Origin: Halorientalis pallida | GTDB lineage: Archaea; Halobacteriota; Halobacteria; Halobacteriales; Haloarculaceae | Direction of reading: 5' to 3' | Assembly (NCBI RefSeq): GCF_004118325.1 | Contig: NZ_RDFA01000001.1 | Coordinates: 884,838-948,837, forward strand | DNA: 64,000 nt | Shown: piece by piece, positions 8,709-17,925 of the stretch | How the letters are laid out: each line of letters starts with the position of its first letter | How positions within the stretch are numbered: position 1 is the stretch's first letter | Notes under the pieces: model-generated | Told to the model about the DNA's origin: nothing | The model's input: only the letters and a program-made list of their open reading frames with translations | The model's database searches: none | Translations under genes and position numbers: made by a program

Positions 8709-9014
8709 TCAGAGTTCCACTTCGCTCATCGAGTCGACCTCGAACTGGAGGATCTCGGGGTCACCGGCGAGCCAGTCGCTCAGCGCCGTGAGGAACTCGG
8801 TGAAGTGCTCGGTCTGGGAGTGGGCTGCGAAGGCCGCCTCGTCCTCGTAGCGCTCGACGAAGCGGACGACGGTCTCGTCCTCCACGTCGGTGGTCGCCCG
8901 GTAGTCGAGCATGCCGTCCTCGGCGCGGGACTGCTCGGCCAACTCCCGGATGTGTGTCAGTGCTTCCTCGCGCTTGTCGGGATCGATGGGGAAACTCGCG
9001 TGTACGACGATCAT
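8709..9014 (-). CDS. Antibiotic biosynthesis monooxygenase (ABM) domain protein
   Basis: This small 101-residue dimeric ferredoxin-like protein has the ABM pattern: MIVVHASF at the start, a helix with EDGMLDY near residue 38, and FVERYEDEAAFAAHSQTEHF near residue 60. The start at 9012-9014 is preferred over the ATG nine codons upstream, because homologues begin at the first beta strand. ABM proteins oxidise quinone-like or haem-like substrates without cofactors, or act as stress proteins; the substrate cannot be read from sequence. It lies between two divergent transcription units. Confidence 0.85.
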   Translation of the reverse strand: MIVVHASFPIDPDKREEALTHIRELAEQSRAEDGMLDYRATTDVEDETVVRFVERYEDEAAFAAHSQTEHFTEFLTALSDWLAGDPEILQFEVDSMSEVEL

Positions 9015-9133
9015 CGCACTCTGCAGAGGAGGGCCGCACACGAAAAGCTATCTCTCCGGTCGAACGGGTCGGCGGCCGAACCACCCCCTCAATCGCGGGA
9101 CGCAATTATGTGTCAGCAGCCCGTGTGACGGAC

Positions 9134-9808
9134 ATGGATCAGGATCGACGGCGAGTCCTCGGAACGACGGCGCTGGCCATCGCAGGCGCCCTCGCAGGGT
9201 GTGCAGAAACGGACCAGCAGGGGACCGAGGACGGATCGCCGACCGGCGGCGAGACACCGAACGGGACGACCGCTCCCGGGACGACGGACCGAACGGCGGC
9301 GACCGAACCGGAGACCGACACACCGACCGAGACGGACGCCCCGACCGAGGCCGAGACGGAGACGCCGGATGACACACCGACGGAGACCGACACACCGGCC
9401 GAAACGAAGACGGCGACGGCGACACCGGACGAACCGCTGACGCCGACGGAGACGGTGGCGCTGACGATAGACAACGAGGGGTTCACCGCCTGGAAGGTCA
9501 CCGAAGACGAGAGTGGGCAGGTGGCAGAGATCGAGGCCGAGAACCCCACGATAACCTTCGAGACGGGGGTCAGGTACACGGTTCAGAACAACGGCTGGTC
9601 GTTTCACCCGTTCGCGCTCCGGGCGAGCGACGACAGCCCGCTGCTCTCGCAGGACGCCGAGGGACGGTACGAGGACGACCGGGACGTGAACTGGGTCGAC
9701 GACGGGAACGAGTTCGCGTTCACCCTGACGGAGGCGCTGGCCGCCGACACGGACTACTACATCTGTACGGTCCACTCCTCGATGCGCGGTGACACAAGCG
9801 TGCAGTGA
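9134..9808 (+). CDS. Cupredoxin-like Tat lipoprotein (halocyanin-like)
   Basis: This 224-residue protein starts with a Tat/lipobox signal (DRRRVLGT, then ALAGC), so it is probably lipid-anchored on the cell surface through the Cys near residue 22. A Thr/Glu/Pro-rich low-complexity linker covers about residues 30-110 and is a likely O-glycosylated stalk. The C-terminal domain has candidate type-1 copper ligands: His in WSFHPFAL and Cys, His and Met in YICTVHSSM. It may shuttle electrons or be a structural cupredoxin. The longer upstream open frame is not used, since the signal peptide fixes the start at 9134. Confidence 0.8.
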   Translation: MDQDRRRVLGTTALAIAGALAGCAETDQQGTEDGSPTGGETPNGTTAPGTTDRTAATEPETDTPTETDAPTEAETETPDDTPTETDTPAETKTATATPDEPLTPTETVALTIDNEGFTAWKVTEDESGQVAEIEAENPTITFETGVRYTVQNNGWSFHPFALRASDDSPLLSQDAEGRYEDDRDVNWVDDGNEFAFTLTEALAADTDYYICTVHSSMRGDTSVQ

Positions 9809-10019
9809 CGCCGCGTCGGTGGCTGATACCGACCACGACTCCGTACACCCCGAATCGGTCGTGACCAACCACCCGTGACCAGCCGGGCGCTCGCCGTTCA
9901 CGGGAGCGCTCTCGTTCGTCGTCCCCCAGGGTGGCCCCGTGCGGCTACTGGGCACGTTTCGGGTTTCATGTCCGACAGGCGACTTTTTTACCGTTGTAGC
10001 TGTTATATTTCACCACCCG

Positions 10020-11933
10020 ATGGGCGGTGGACAGCGACTTCGAGAACAGGTTCGCTCCCGGTATGCAGTCAAGTTCTTAGCCGTTTCGCTGCTCATCACT
10101 GCGGTAATCGTCGCTGGCGGGACAGTGATCGCGTATCAGGTGTCCGACCGGGTAACTGAAGAACAGTTGCAGTCGGTCGAGGCCAGCGCGGAACTCGAAG
10201 CCGAGAGCCTCGCCAGATGGTTCGAGGGCGAACAGGACTCGATTCGTCTGCTCTCTGCACACGACGGCGTCGTGCCGTCCAACCGGACGGTTACGAACGG
10301 AACGCTCACACGTCAGTTGGCGCAGGCACCGGACGAACTCGTCAGTCTTCACGTCGTCGAGCGTGCCACGGAACAGCCGTCGAACGGGACGACTGAACGG
10401 ATCGTCTCGAGCACCGAACCCGTCGAAGGGGAGGCACTCGCCGCGACCGGCATCGACTGGGGCCAAGATGCCGACGGTGAGGAAGTGCTGTTCCAGTTCA
10501 ACGACACCGAGGAGGTGCTCGTTTCGTGGGTCTATCTCGATGAAGGCGACATGTCGGTCGCGATCGCGTCACCGACCCGTGACGGGAATCACGTGTTGAT
10601 CGGCGAGTACCATCCGAGTACCCGGGTCGCGGGGACAGCGGATGCATTCGAGGGCGCGAACACTGTCGTCCTCGGCGGCGTGAGTGGCTACGTGATGTTC
10701 GAGAAGGACAGCCCGAACGAATTCCGCCCGTACAAAGGCGACTCCACCGTCACCGAGGTCGAGTCTCGGATCGACAGCCGTGCGGATCAGTTTGCACCGA
10801 TAAACGGCTCCAATCTGGGCGAGACGGAGGTGAGAGGCTATCACAGCGTGCCGAGTGACGGTGTCAACTGGGTAGTCGTCAAGGAAGTGCCACGCTCGAG
10901 CGCACTGGCGGTGACCAGTCAGGTCCAGAGCAATCTTGTCAGGCTGATCGCGCTCGTGTTCGTCGGATTGCTACTCCTCGGTGGGATGATTCACTACGGC
11001 CCCATCAGGTCGATCAGACGGTTGTCGAAGCGAGCGGACGCGATCGCCAGCGGTGACTTGACGGTCGAAATTTCGGACGACGGGCGGGTCGACGAGGTTG
11101 GCCAGCTCCAGCGGAGTCTGCACAAGACGAAATCGTACATCGAGACGATTACACAACAGGCCGAAAAAATAGCGCGGCGAGAGTTCGACGACGAATCCCT
11201 CGACGAGGACATTCCTGGCCCGGTAGGTGAGGCGATGGTAGCGATGCGTGACGACCTCGAGCAGTTCATTACCGAACGGGAACGTCGCGAACAGCGGCTC
11301 GAGGTGTTCAATCGAGTGCTCCGACACAACCTTCGGAACCGACTCGACGTGATCAACAGTCACACCGAACAGTTGGCCGAACAGACCGACGGCGATCATG
11401 CCGAAGCGATACTGTCGGAAACGGATCGGCTGGCGGAGATCAGTACCCGCGCCCGCCGTATCGACCGTCTGATGACGCGTGACCGCGACCCGTCCGCGGT
11501 CGATCTCACGACGCTGCTGCACGACCTCCTCGATGACGTCGAGTCCGACGGAATCGTCGTCGAAACCGACGTTCCGTCCGCGGTCACGCTCCGGACGGAT
11601 AGTGAGACGCTCCGGACGGCGCTCGTGAGTCCGCTGGAGAACGCGATCAAATACGCCGACTCGCTGGTGACGGTCTCTGTCGAGTCGACACCGGATGGGT
11701 ACAGCATCGTCGTCAGCGACGACGGCCCGGGAATTCCAGCCAACGAAGTCGACTCACTGGCAGCCGGTACCGAAACTGACCTCCGTCACAGCCGGGGGCT
11801 CGGCCTCTGGCAACTCAAATGGGGAGTCAACGCGCTCGACGGTGAACTCTCGTTCGAGAACGAAACGGGAACGACGGTCCGGATTCGTCTGCCGAATCTC
11901 GCCGGGAGCGATCAGGAAGACGAGCACCCATAG
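10020..11933 (+). CDS. Membrane sensor histidine kinase with HAMP domain
   Basis: This 637-residue kinase has a first TM helix at about residues 18-40, an extracellular cache-like sensor of about 260 residues, a second TM near residue 305, and a HAMP linker (SIRRLSKRADAIASGDL). A coiled segment precedes the H-box RVLRHNLRNRLD, whose His is the phosphorylation site. The ATP-binding domain shows the N-box (LENAIKYA), G1 (DDGPGIP) and G2 (SRGLGLWQLKW). The ATG at 10020 follows an AT-rich promoter (TTATATTTC at 10002-10010), which rules out the longer upstream frame. No cognate regulator is adjacent. Its AT content is slightly above that of its neighbours. Confidence 0.93.
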   Translation: MGGGQRLREQVRSRYAVKFLAVSLLITAVIVAGGTVIAYQVSDRVTEEQLQSVEASAELEAESLARWFEGEQDSIRLLSAHDGVVPSNRTVTNGTLTRQLAQAPDELVSLHVVERATEQPSNGTTERIVSSTEPVEGEALAATGIDWGQDADGEEVLFQFNDTEEVLVSWVYLDEGDMSVAIASPTRDGNHVLIGEYHPSTRVAGTADAFEGANTVVLGGVSGYVMFEKDSPNEFRPYKGDSTVTEVESRIDSRADQFAPINGSNLGETEVRGYHSVPSDGVNWVVVKEVPRSSALAVTSQVQSNLVRLIALVFVGLLLLGGMIHYGPIRSIRRLSKRADAIASGDLTVEISDDGRVDEVGQLQRSLHKTKSYIETITQQAEKIARREFDDESLDEDIPGPVGEAMVAMRDDLEQFITERERREQRLEVFNRVLRHNLRNRLDVINSHTEQLAEQTDGDHAEAILSETDRLAEISTRARRIDRLMTRDRDPSAVDLTTLLHDLLDDVESDGIVVETDVPSAVTLRTDSETLRTALVSPLENAIKYADSLVTVSVESTPDGYSIVVSDDGPGIPANEVDSLAAGTETDLRHSRGLGLWQLKWGVNALDGELSFENETGTTVRIRLPNLAGSDQEDEHP

Positions 11934-12075
11934 CGAATCGAGTCCGACACCGGGTCCTCTGTGAGCCCACGTGGTACTCGACACGCAACTGTCGAGAGGA
12001 CGAGTACGGTCCCCGCTCTCCGGGTCGTTACGACGCCGAAATGAGGTGGCTGGGGAGATTCGGCCCGCGTGAAAG

Positions 12076-12149
12076 TGGGCCAATCCGGATTTGAACCGGA
12101 GGCCTCCCGGTTATCAGCCGAGCGCTCAACCTGACTGAGCTATTGGCCC
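12076..12149 (-). tRNA. tRNA-Ile (GAT anticodon)
   Basis: The minus strand folds into a 74-base cloverleaf. The acceptor stem GGGCCAA (12143-12149) pairs with TTGGCCC (12077-12083), the D-loop has AGCTCAGT, the anticodon loop reads CTGATAA with anticodon GAT, and the T-arm has GGTTCAAATCC. No intron and no encoded CCA are seen. A TATA-like GCTTAACATA lies about 35 bases upstream on the same strand. Confidence 0.96.
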
Positions 12150-12220
12150 AGGTGAGCGCATCAGAGTGTTCCGCCCTGCCTATGTTAAGCGTTTCTTTTC
12201 ACCGAGAGGGTGACGGGCGT

Positions 12221-12766
12221 TCACACCCGCTCGTTCGAGTCGTCGTCCACGTCGTAGGACTCGCTGTCCACGTCGTAGGTGTCCTGGGAGTCCGGACCAG
12301 GCCCTCCCTGTCCAGGTTGGCCCGGACCGGGCTGGCCCTGCCCGTCGCCGCCGGGGAAGCCGCCGACGTAGACGTTGCCGCTGGCGAAGCCGCTGGTCTT
12401 GGCGTCGACGTAGGGCGTGACGACCCACTTCTTGGTCGCCAGGCGGACGGGATAGCGGGTGAACGGCACGACCAGCACTAGGCCGACGAGGTCGGTGACG
12501 ACGCCGGGCGTCAGCAACATCGCGCCCGAGATCAACAGCAGGCCGCCGTCGATGAGTTCGTCGGTCGGGGGCTCGCCCTGCGCGAGCTTGCCCTGGATCT
12601 TCCGGAGGGTGTGGCGGCCCTCGGCCCGGACCAGGAGCATCCCGATGAGCGCGGTGAGGACGACCAGCACCACGGTGTAGAGGGGCCCGATCCAGCCCGC
12701 GATGGCCACCAGCAAGACGATGTCCAGTAGCGGGATGAGCAGGAGGAGCCCGATGATACGGAGCAT
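12221..12766 (-). CDS. FxsA family membrane protein
   Basis: This 181-residue protein has the FxsA core: an N-terminal hydrophobic hairpin (MLRIIGLLLLIPLLDIVLL), the polar E-GRHTLRKIQGKLAQGE loop, and two more hydrophobic segments with TPGVVTDLVGL. After about residue 125 there is a Gly/Pro/Gln-rich then Asp/Ser-rich cytoplasmic tail, as in other haloarchaeal members. FxsA was named in E. coli for suppression of phage exclusion when overproduced; its role in archaea is unknown. The start is at 12764-12766, since upstream codons lack hydrophobic character. Confidence 0.88.
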   Translation of the reverse strand: MLRIIGLLLLIPLLDIVLLVAIAGWIGPLYTVVLVVLTALIGMLLVRAEGRHTLRKIQGKLAQGEPPTDELIDGGLLLISGAMLLTPGVVTDLVGLVLVVPFTRYPVRLATKKWVVTPYVDAKTSGFASGNVYVGGFPGGDGQGQPGPGQPGQGGPGPDSQDTYDVDSESYDVDDDSNERV

Positions 12767-12876
12767 GGGGAGCAGTAGCGGGCCAGCACTCAAAATAGAA
12801 CCGCTTCCGGCCGGATTTCGGGCGTGCGCCGAGCGCGGGACGCAGGATACTTGTTCGGGGACGGCTACCGCCCGGT

Positions 12877-14499
12877 ATGGACGACTCCGCGGCGCGCACC
12901 AACGTCGAGTGGCGCGAGTGGGGCCAGGACGCCTTCGACGAGGCCGCACGGGCGAAAAAGCCCGTCCTCCTCTCGCTGTCGGCTCCCTGGTGTGCCCACT
13001 GTCACCAGATGGACGCGACCACCTACACCGAGCCACGCATCGCGGCCAACATCAACGACGGCTTCGTGCCGGTTCGGGTCGACGTGGACCGAAACCCGCG
13101 GGTCCGCGAACGCTACAATATGGGCGGGTTCCCCTCGACGGTCTTCTGTACGCCGTCGGGCGATATCCTGACAGGGGCGGGCTACCTCGGCGTCGACGGC
13201 TTCCGGGAGATTCTGGACTCCGTGCGACGCACCTGGGACGGCAAGGGCGAGGAAGCCGGCCGCGTGCCCCGCGCGCTCCGGGACGGCACGCCCCCGAGCG
13301 GCGAGGTCCGCGCCCGCATCGAGGAGCACATGGTCGAGCAACTGCTCGGGGCCTTCGACGACGAGTTCGGTGGGTGGGGCTCGGACACGAAGTTCCCGCT
13401 CCCCCGCACGGTCGAATTCGCGCTGGTCCGGGCCCGCGATCAGGCCACGCGCACCCTCGAAGCGATCCAGACCCACCTGCTGGACACCTACGACGGCGGG
13501 TTCTACCGGTTCGCGACGGGGCGGGACTGGAGCGACCCTCATCGGGAGAAACTGCTCGACGAGAACGCCGCGCTCGTCCGGGCCTTCGCCCGCGCGTACC
13601 GCTACACCGGCGAGGACTCCTACCGGGAGACGGCCGAGACGACCGTGGAGTACCTCACCACCGACCTCTGGGCGGGGGAAGCCTTCGCCGCCAGCCAGGC
13701 CGGCGACGACGACTACTACCGGATGAGCCCGACCGACCGCGAGGACGCCGATCCGCCGGGCATCGACGAGACGGTGCTGGCCGACCGCAACGGGATGGCT
13801 GCGGGCGCGTTGCTCGCGCTCCACGCGTACACGGGCGACGAACCCGCTCGCCGCTACGCGGAGCGGGCACTCGATCACGTTCTGGACGAACTGGTCGACG
13901 AGGGCGAGGTGACCCACTACCGGACCGACGACGAGACTGGCGAGTCCGGCCTCCTCGCCGACCAGACCGGCCTCCTGCAGGGGCTGACGACGGCCTGGCA
14001 GGTCACCGGCGAGTACGGCGACGCGGCGACGGCGGTCGCGGACTACGCCCTGACGGAACTCGGTGACGGCGAGGGCGCGTTCCGCGACGGCACGCCCGAG
14101 GGGCCCGGACTGCTGGACGAACCGCTCTATCCGCTGGACACCAACGTCGAACTCGCGGACGCACTGATCGACCTGGCGGCGCTCACGGGCGAGGACCGCT
14201 ACCGCGAGCGGGCCCGCGAGGCCATCGCGGCCTTCGCTGGCGCGGCCGAGCGCATGGGCGTCGAGGTCGCGAGTTACGCCACGGTCGCCTCCCGGCTCCA
14301 GTCGTTACGGGTCTTCCGGATCGGCGCCCCCGCCGGGAGCGACCTCCACCGGGCCGCGCTCCGCGTCGCGGACCACGAGGCCGTCGTCGTCCCCGCCGCC
14401 GAGGAGCTCGACGACGAGGCGGAAGTCGTCGACGACGGGACGGTGACCGGCACCGCGGAAACGCCGGACGGCCTCGCTGAACTCGCGACGGGTTCGTAA
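12877..14499 (+). CDS. Thioredoxin-domain / DUF255 protein (YyaL/SPATA20-like)
   Basis: This 540-residue protein has an N-terminal thioredoxin-like domain (about residues 8-115) with the active-site pair WCAHCHQM and the cis-Pro region GGFPSTVF. An all-helical (alpha/alpha)6 barrel follows, related to N-acylglucosamine epimerases (GGWGSDTKFPLP near residue 165, YDGGFYRF near 205). Bacterial YyaL and human SPATA20 share this layout. Haloarchaeal members are often around 700 residues, so this one is on the short side, but no frameshift is visible. The substrate is unknown; redox quality control is a reasonable guess. It is divergent from fxsA. Confidence 0.87.
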   Translation: MDDSAARTNVEWREWGQDAFDEAARAKKPVLLSLSAPWCAHCHQMDATTYTEPRIAANINDGFVPVRVDVDRNPRVRERYNMGGFPSTVFCTPSGDILTGAGYLGVDGFREILDSVRRTWDGKGEEAGRVPRALRDGTPPSGEVRARIEEHMVEQLLGAFDDEFGGWGSDTKFPLPRTVEFALVRARDQATRTLEAIQTHLLDTYDGGFYRFATGRDWSDPHREKLLDENAALVRAFARAYRYTGEDSYRETAETTVEYLTTDLWAGEAFAASQAGDDDYYRMSPTDREDADPPGIDETVLADRNGMAAGALLALHAYTGDEPARRYAERALDHVLDELVDEGEVTHYRTDDETGESGLLADQTGLLQGLTTAWQVTGEYGDAATAVADYALTELGDGEGAFRDGTPEGPGLLDEPLYPLDTNVELADALIDLAALTGEDRYRERAREAIAAFAGAAERMGVEVASYATVASRLQSLRVFRIGAPAGSDLHRAALRVADHEAVVVPAAEELDDEAEVVDDGTVTGTAETPDGLAELATGS

Positions 14500-14556
14500 A
14501 AACCACTGCGGTAAACCTGCGATGCGTTTATATCCCCGGCAGTCGACCCGCTTACA

Positions 14557-15360
14557 ATGGCAAGTCTGAGAGACCTCGGGTTGTCGGAGTACGAGGCACG
14601 CGCCTATCGCGCGTTGCTGAAGACGGGACCCACAACGGCCAAAGAGTTGTCCCGCGTCAGCGACGTGCCGATGGGCCGGATCTACGACGTGCTCAACAGC
14701 ATCGAGACCTACAACCTCGTGCGGAGTCAGAGCGCGAGCCGACCCAAGAAGTACGTCGCCGTCGAGCCACAGACCGCGCTGGATCGGCTGCTCGAGGACA
14801 AGAAACGCGAACTCGAGGAGAAGGCCCAGCAGTACGAGGGGATCGTCGACGAACTCGTCGGCGAACTCGAGAGCGCCGAGCCGGTCGAGGAGACGTTCTG
14901 GACCGCCGCCGTCGGTCCCGACGAGACCGTCGATCTCCTCGTCGAGCGACTCGCGGCCGCCGACGAGCGCATCATCATGGTCGCCTCCTCCTCGTCCCAG
15001 CAGTTCGACATGGACACGGTCGGTGACCTGATCGTCGAGGAACTCGGGAACGCGCTGGACCGCGGCGTCGACGTCTCGCTGTTGATGCGCCCGGAACTGG
15101 TCAACGAACTGCCCGAGAGCGTCGGCGAGCGCTACCGGTCGCACCTGGCCCGCCACGAACAGTTCTCCGTCCGCACCGCACCCAACGTCTCAGGCACCTT
15201 CGAGCTCATCGACAACGCGGAGGTCTGTATCGAGGTGCCACACCCGCTCAACGCCGACGAGACGTTCGCCGTGATCGACCTGAAAGACCGGGAGTTCGCC
15301 GCCAACGTCCGGTCGGAGTTCGACCCGCGGTGGGACGAAGCCGAACCCCTCACCCTGTAG
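14557..15360 (+). CDS. TrmB family transcriptional regulator
   Basis: This 267-residue regulator has an N-terminal winged helix (LGLSEYEARAYRALLK, then GRIYDVLNSIE) typical of TrmB. A coiled-coil dimerisation helix follows (about residues 85-125), and then a C-terminal effector domain resembling the phospholipase-D-like sugar-binding half. Haloarchaeal TrmB proteins control sugar or central carbon metabolism. No transporter or sugar gene is beside it, so its targets are probably elsewhere. It ends one base before the stop of the convergent membrane-protein gene. An AT-rich stretch (GCGTTTATATCC) about 30 bases ahead of the ATG is a probable promoter. Confidence 0.9.
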   Translation: MASLRDLGLSEYEARAYRALLKTGPTTAKELSRVSDVPMGRIYDVLNSIETYNLVRSQSASRPKKYVAVEPQTALDRLLEDKKRELEEKAQQYEGIVDELVGELESAEPVEETFWTAAVGPDETVDLLVERLAAADERIIMVASSSSQQFDMDTVGDLIVEELGNALDRGVDVSLLMRPELVNELPESVGERYRSHLARHEQFSVRTAPNVSGTFELIDNAEVCIEVPHPLNADETFAVIDLKDREFAANVRSEFDPRWDEAEPLTL

Positions 15361-15361
15361 C

Positions 15362-15874
15362 TCAACGCCCGCGTCGCTGCACGGCGTAGATAACCGTCGC
15401 CGGAAGCCCCCAAAAGTAGCCGAACCCGGCCACGACGACCCAGTGCGTGTTGATACCCGGGAGCGACGGCCGCGACATCAGCAGTGCGATCACGAACACC
15501 ATCAGCGGCACGTAGTACACACGACTGGGCCGCCAGGCGTGTTCGCTCGCGGTCACCCGCTCGTGGTAGACCTGTAGCGCCAAGATCACCGTGCTGAGCG
15601 GGATCAGCACCACCGCGAGCGCCGCGTACACCCACCAGGGCAGCAGGCGCCAGACCGGCACGAACGCCGTAATCTTCGGCCCCGCAGGAATCGACAGCGA
15701 GAGGTCCGACATGTCACCGGCCGCCGGCGTCCCACCGTCGGCTTCGGCCTCGACCTCGGCATCACAGTCGTGGTCGTCGGGCAGTCGACAGTCGACACAG
15801 TACGCGTCCCCACAGTTCCGGCAGTCGTATGTGTTCGACACCTCGGTCTCACACGACGGACAGACAGCCCCCAT
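15362..15874 (-). CDS. Zinc-finger (AN1/B-box-like) membrane protein
   Basis: This 170-residue protein has a Cys/His-rich N-terminus (CPSCETEV, then CRNCGDAYCVDCRLPDDHDC, residues about 5-37) able to bind two zinc ions in an AN1-like arrangement. After an acidic linker there are three TM helices (about residues 75-100, 118-135 and 140-160). Small proteins with this layout are frequent in haloarchaea and have no known function. It converges with trmB, and its upstream region is the triple-hairpin repeat at 15915-16026. Confidence 0.75.
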   Translation of the reverse strand: MGAVCPSCETEVSNTYDCRNCGDAYCVDCRLPDDHDCDAEVEAEADGGTPAAGDMSDLSLSIPAGPKITAFVPVWRLLPWWVYAALAVVLIPLSTVILALQVYHERVTASEHAWRPSRVYYVPLMVFVIALLMSRPSLPGINTHWVVVAGFGYFWGLPATVIYAVQRRGR

Positions 15875-15914
15875 ACACCACTCAATTCAGAAGGACAGAC
15901 AAGAAGTTTGCCCA

Positions 15915-16026
15915 CCCACCTTTTCTGCGTCGGGTTCGCGCCGCTGGCGCGAACCACTCTCCGCTCACGGGCCGCGAAGCGGCCCGTTCGCATGGTATGA
16001 GGGACCTCCGGTCCCTCACTACTCGA
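15915..16026 (+). repeat. Triple-hairpin repeat, copy A (inverted partner at 24655-24768)
   Basis: This is a 112-base intergenic element with three successive perfect stem-loops at 15934-15954 (9-bp stem), 15967-15987 (9-bp stem) and 15998-16018 (9-bp stem), separated by short constant linkers. A nearly identical copy in inverted orientation lies at 24655-24768. The element sits between the start of the zinc-finger protein gene and the end of mptA. It encodes no credible protein. Confidence 0.9.
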
Positions 16027-16158
16027 AGAACGTGGTCTCCGTGAGCCGTGGGCGAACGGAGGCTCGAAAGACGCTCTGCGTCTTTCGGTGGCGAAAAAGC
16101 GGGACCTCGCATCGCTCGGTCCCGGGAACCGACGGCCGGAGGCCGTCGGATGCTTGCC

Positions 16159-17091
16159 TCAGTCCTCCCCGTTCACTTCGTCTTTCAGGTCCCCGTACTC
16201 CGCCACCCGTTCGGCGTGGGCGTTGTGCTGGTGGATGGACTCGTCGTTCGACTGTTTCATCGTCACGATAGCGTCGTCGGGCAGATCGGGGAACTCCTCG
16301 ACGACTCCTTCGGCCATCGCGCGCACGCAGTCCTCGACGAACTTGGCGTCCTTGTGGGACTCGTAGGTCATGTGGTCCTCGTCGGGCCGTTTGGCGAGGT
16401 TGTAGATGCGGGCGCTCATCGAGTCGCGAGCGACGCGGATGATCTCGTTGAGGTCGGCTTCGGGCGCGCCCTCGCTCTCGACGGTCAGCGTCGCGTGGCC
16501 CCGCTGTGAGTGGCCCGGCTGGGGCACCTCTTCGAGGAACTCGTCGATGACCTCGTCTTCCACGTCGAGTCCGCGCAGGGTCTCGCGGGCCCGGGAGGTA
16601 CTCATCCCCTGCGAACAGGGACAGACCGTCATGCCGGTGACGCGGGCGCCGATCTCCTCGTGGGTACCGTCCTCGGTCGCCGTGGCGGAGGCGATGATGT
16701 CGGCCGTGGACTGGGTCGGACGCTCGGACTCCGGTGTCTGCTCGCGCGTGACGTACTCGGCCTCCATCTTGACCTCGGCCTTGGTGGTGTACTCGTGTTT
16801 GTCGATCAGCCGCTCGGCGGCGTCGCCACAGACGTCCTCGACGCGGTAGACCTCCTGGGCGACCGCAGCTTCCAGCGTCTCGTCGACGACCTCCATGTTC
16901 CGGGACATGTCAGCACCCTTCCGCCAGGACGGCAGGTCGACGAATACGTCGAATTCGGCCATCAGTACGATGGGGCGCTGGTCGGTCCGGCCGAGTTTCA
17001 CGAGCTTCTCGACACCGGTGACACCGACACGGTTCAGTCCGACGGACACGTCTGGACTGGTCGCCTGAACGTCCGGCAGTTGCTGACTCAT
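16159..17091 (-). CDS. mptA: GTP cyclohydrolase IV (MptA/FolE2 family)
   Basis: This 310-residue iron-dependent GTP cyclohydrolase makes the 7,8-dihydroneopterin 2',3'-cyclic phosphate used for pterin cofactors and, in haloarchaea, for the 7-deazaguanine (archaeosine) pathway. Family blocks are clear: [13 protein letters not shown] at the start, [13 protein letters not shown] near residue 55, the [14 protein letters not shown] block with the metal-binding Cys near residue 155, and a C-terminal [13 protein letters not shown]. Length matches the family. It is a single gene; the base sequence GGTCCTAAG is found about 20 bases ahead of the ATG. Confidence 0.96.
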   Translation of the reverse strand: MSQQLPDVQATSPDVSVGLNRVGVTGVEKLVKLGRTDQRPIVLMAEFDVFVDLPSWRKGADMSRNMEVVDETLEAAVAQEVYRVEDVCGDAAERLIDKHEYTTKAEVKMEAEYVTREQTPESERPTQSTADIIASATATEDGTHEEIGARVTGMTVCPCSQGMSTSRARETLRGLDVEDEVIDEFLEEVPQPGHSQRGHATLTVESEGAPEADLNEIIRVARDSMSARIYNLAKRPDEDHMTYESHKDAKFVEDCVRAMAEGVVEEFPDLPDDAIVTMKQSNDESIHQHNAHAERVAEYGDLKDEVNGED

Positions 17092-17204
17092 TGGGACTTC
17101 CTTAGGACCGAACCTTCGTTAGGGCTTTCGAAAACGACCATTGGTGCGAGGCAAACCTCGAACCGGGAACGCAGTGCCGACGAGCAGCGAGTGATTGCGC
17201 CGCC

Positions 17205-17910
17205 GTCCGGCGTTTCCCACCACTACTGGTGGATCGGCCAGCCCGACATCTGGGTGCCAGTCGGGAGCGCCTTCTCCACGCTGGAACTCATCCCACCGGT
17301 TTTCGTCCTCTACGAGGCGCTGGGCCAGTACCGCGTGATGGCCACCTCCGGCGAAGGGGTCCCCTGCACGCTCCCGTTCGTGTTCATCGTCGCCAGCGGC
17401 GTGTGGAACTTCGTCGGCGCGGGCGTGCTCGGCTTCTTCATCAACCGCCCGCTGATCAACTACTACGAACACGGCACCTACTTCACCGTTGGCCACGCCC
17501 ACGCCGCGACGTTCGGTGCGTCCGACTTCCTCGCAATCGGGATGGCCGTCTACATGCTCCGGCTCACGACCCGGGGCGGGGCCTGGTCGGAACGCCGGCT
17601 CCGCTGGTCGTTCTATCTGTGGAACCTCGGCCTCGTGCTGATGGTGTTCGTCCCCGTGCTCCCCGTGGGCTGCCTCCAGCTGGAGGCGGTCTTCACGGCG
17701 GGGTAGGATGCCGGCCGGAGTCTGTCCTCCTACGAGGGCGACCTCGTCCAGGCGCTGTTCTGGGCGCGCCTGCCGGGTGACACGATGATCAGCCTCGGGA
17801 CCGCCATCTTCGGCTACGACGTGGTGGCGAAACTCCGCAACTAGGCGGCCGCCGAGACGCCCGGCGAAGGGGCCCAGCCCATCGCCGACCGCGTGCTGGG
17901 CGACGACTGA
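17205..17910 (+). pseudogene. norB: Nitric oxide reductase (norB) C-terminal remnant
   Basis: The frame encodes the last part of a NorB/qNOR large subunit, beginning HHYWWIGQPDIWVPVG and continuing through several TM helices with YFTVGHAHAATFG (the family's conserved His region) and YEGDLVQALFWARLPGDT. There is no start and no N-terminal two thirds: homology begins abruptly near 17205. Two in-frame TAG codons interrupt it, at 17704-17706 (where the family has an aromatic residue) and 17842-17844, before the natural stop at 17908-17910. It is therefore a dead fragment, and no other denitrification gene is present in the window. Confidence 0.88.
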
Positions 17911-17925
17911 GGGCGGCCCGTGCCG

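Noticed and set aside
9113-9955. A 280-codon minus-strand frame over the cupredoxin gene
   Set aside because: The low-complexity Arg/Val/Gly product is the complement of the Thr/Glu-rich linker.
16510-17204. Plus-strand frame joined to the norB fragment that might give an intact longer protein
   Set aside because: This part is the antisense of mptA; membrane-protein character begins only near 17205.
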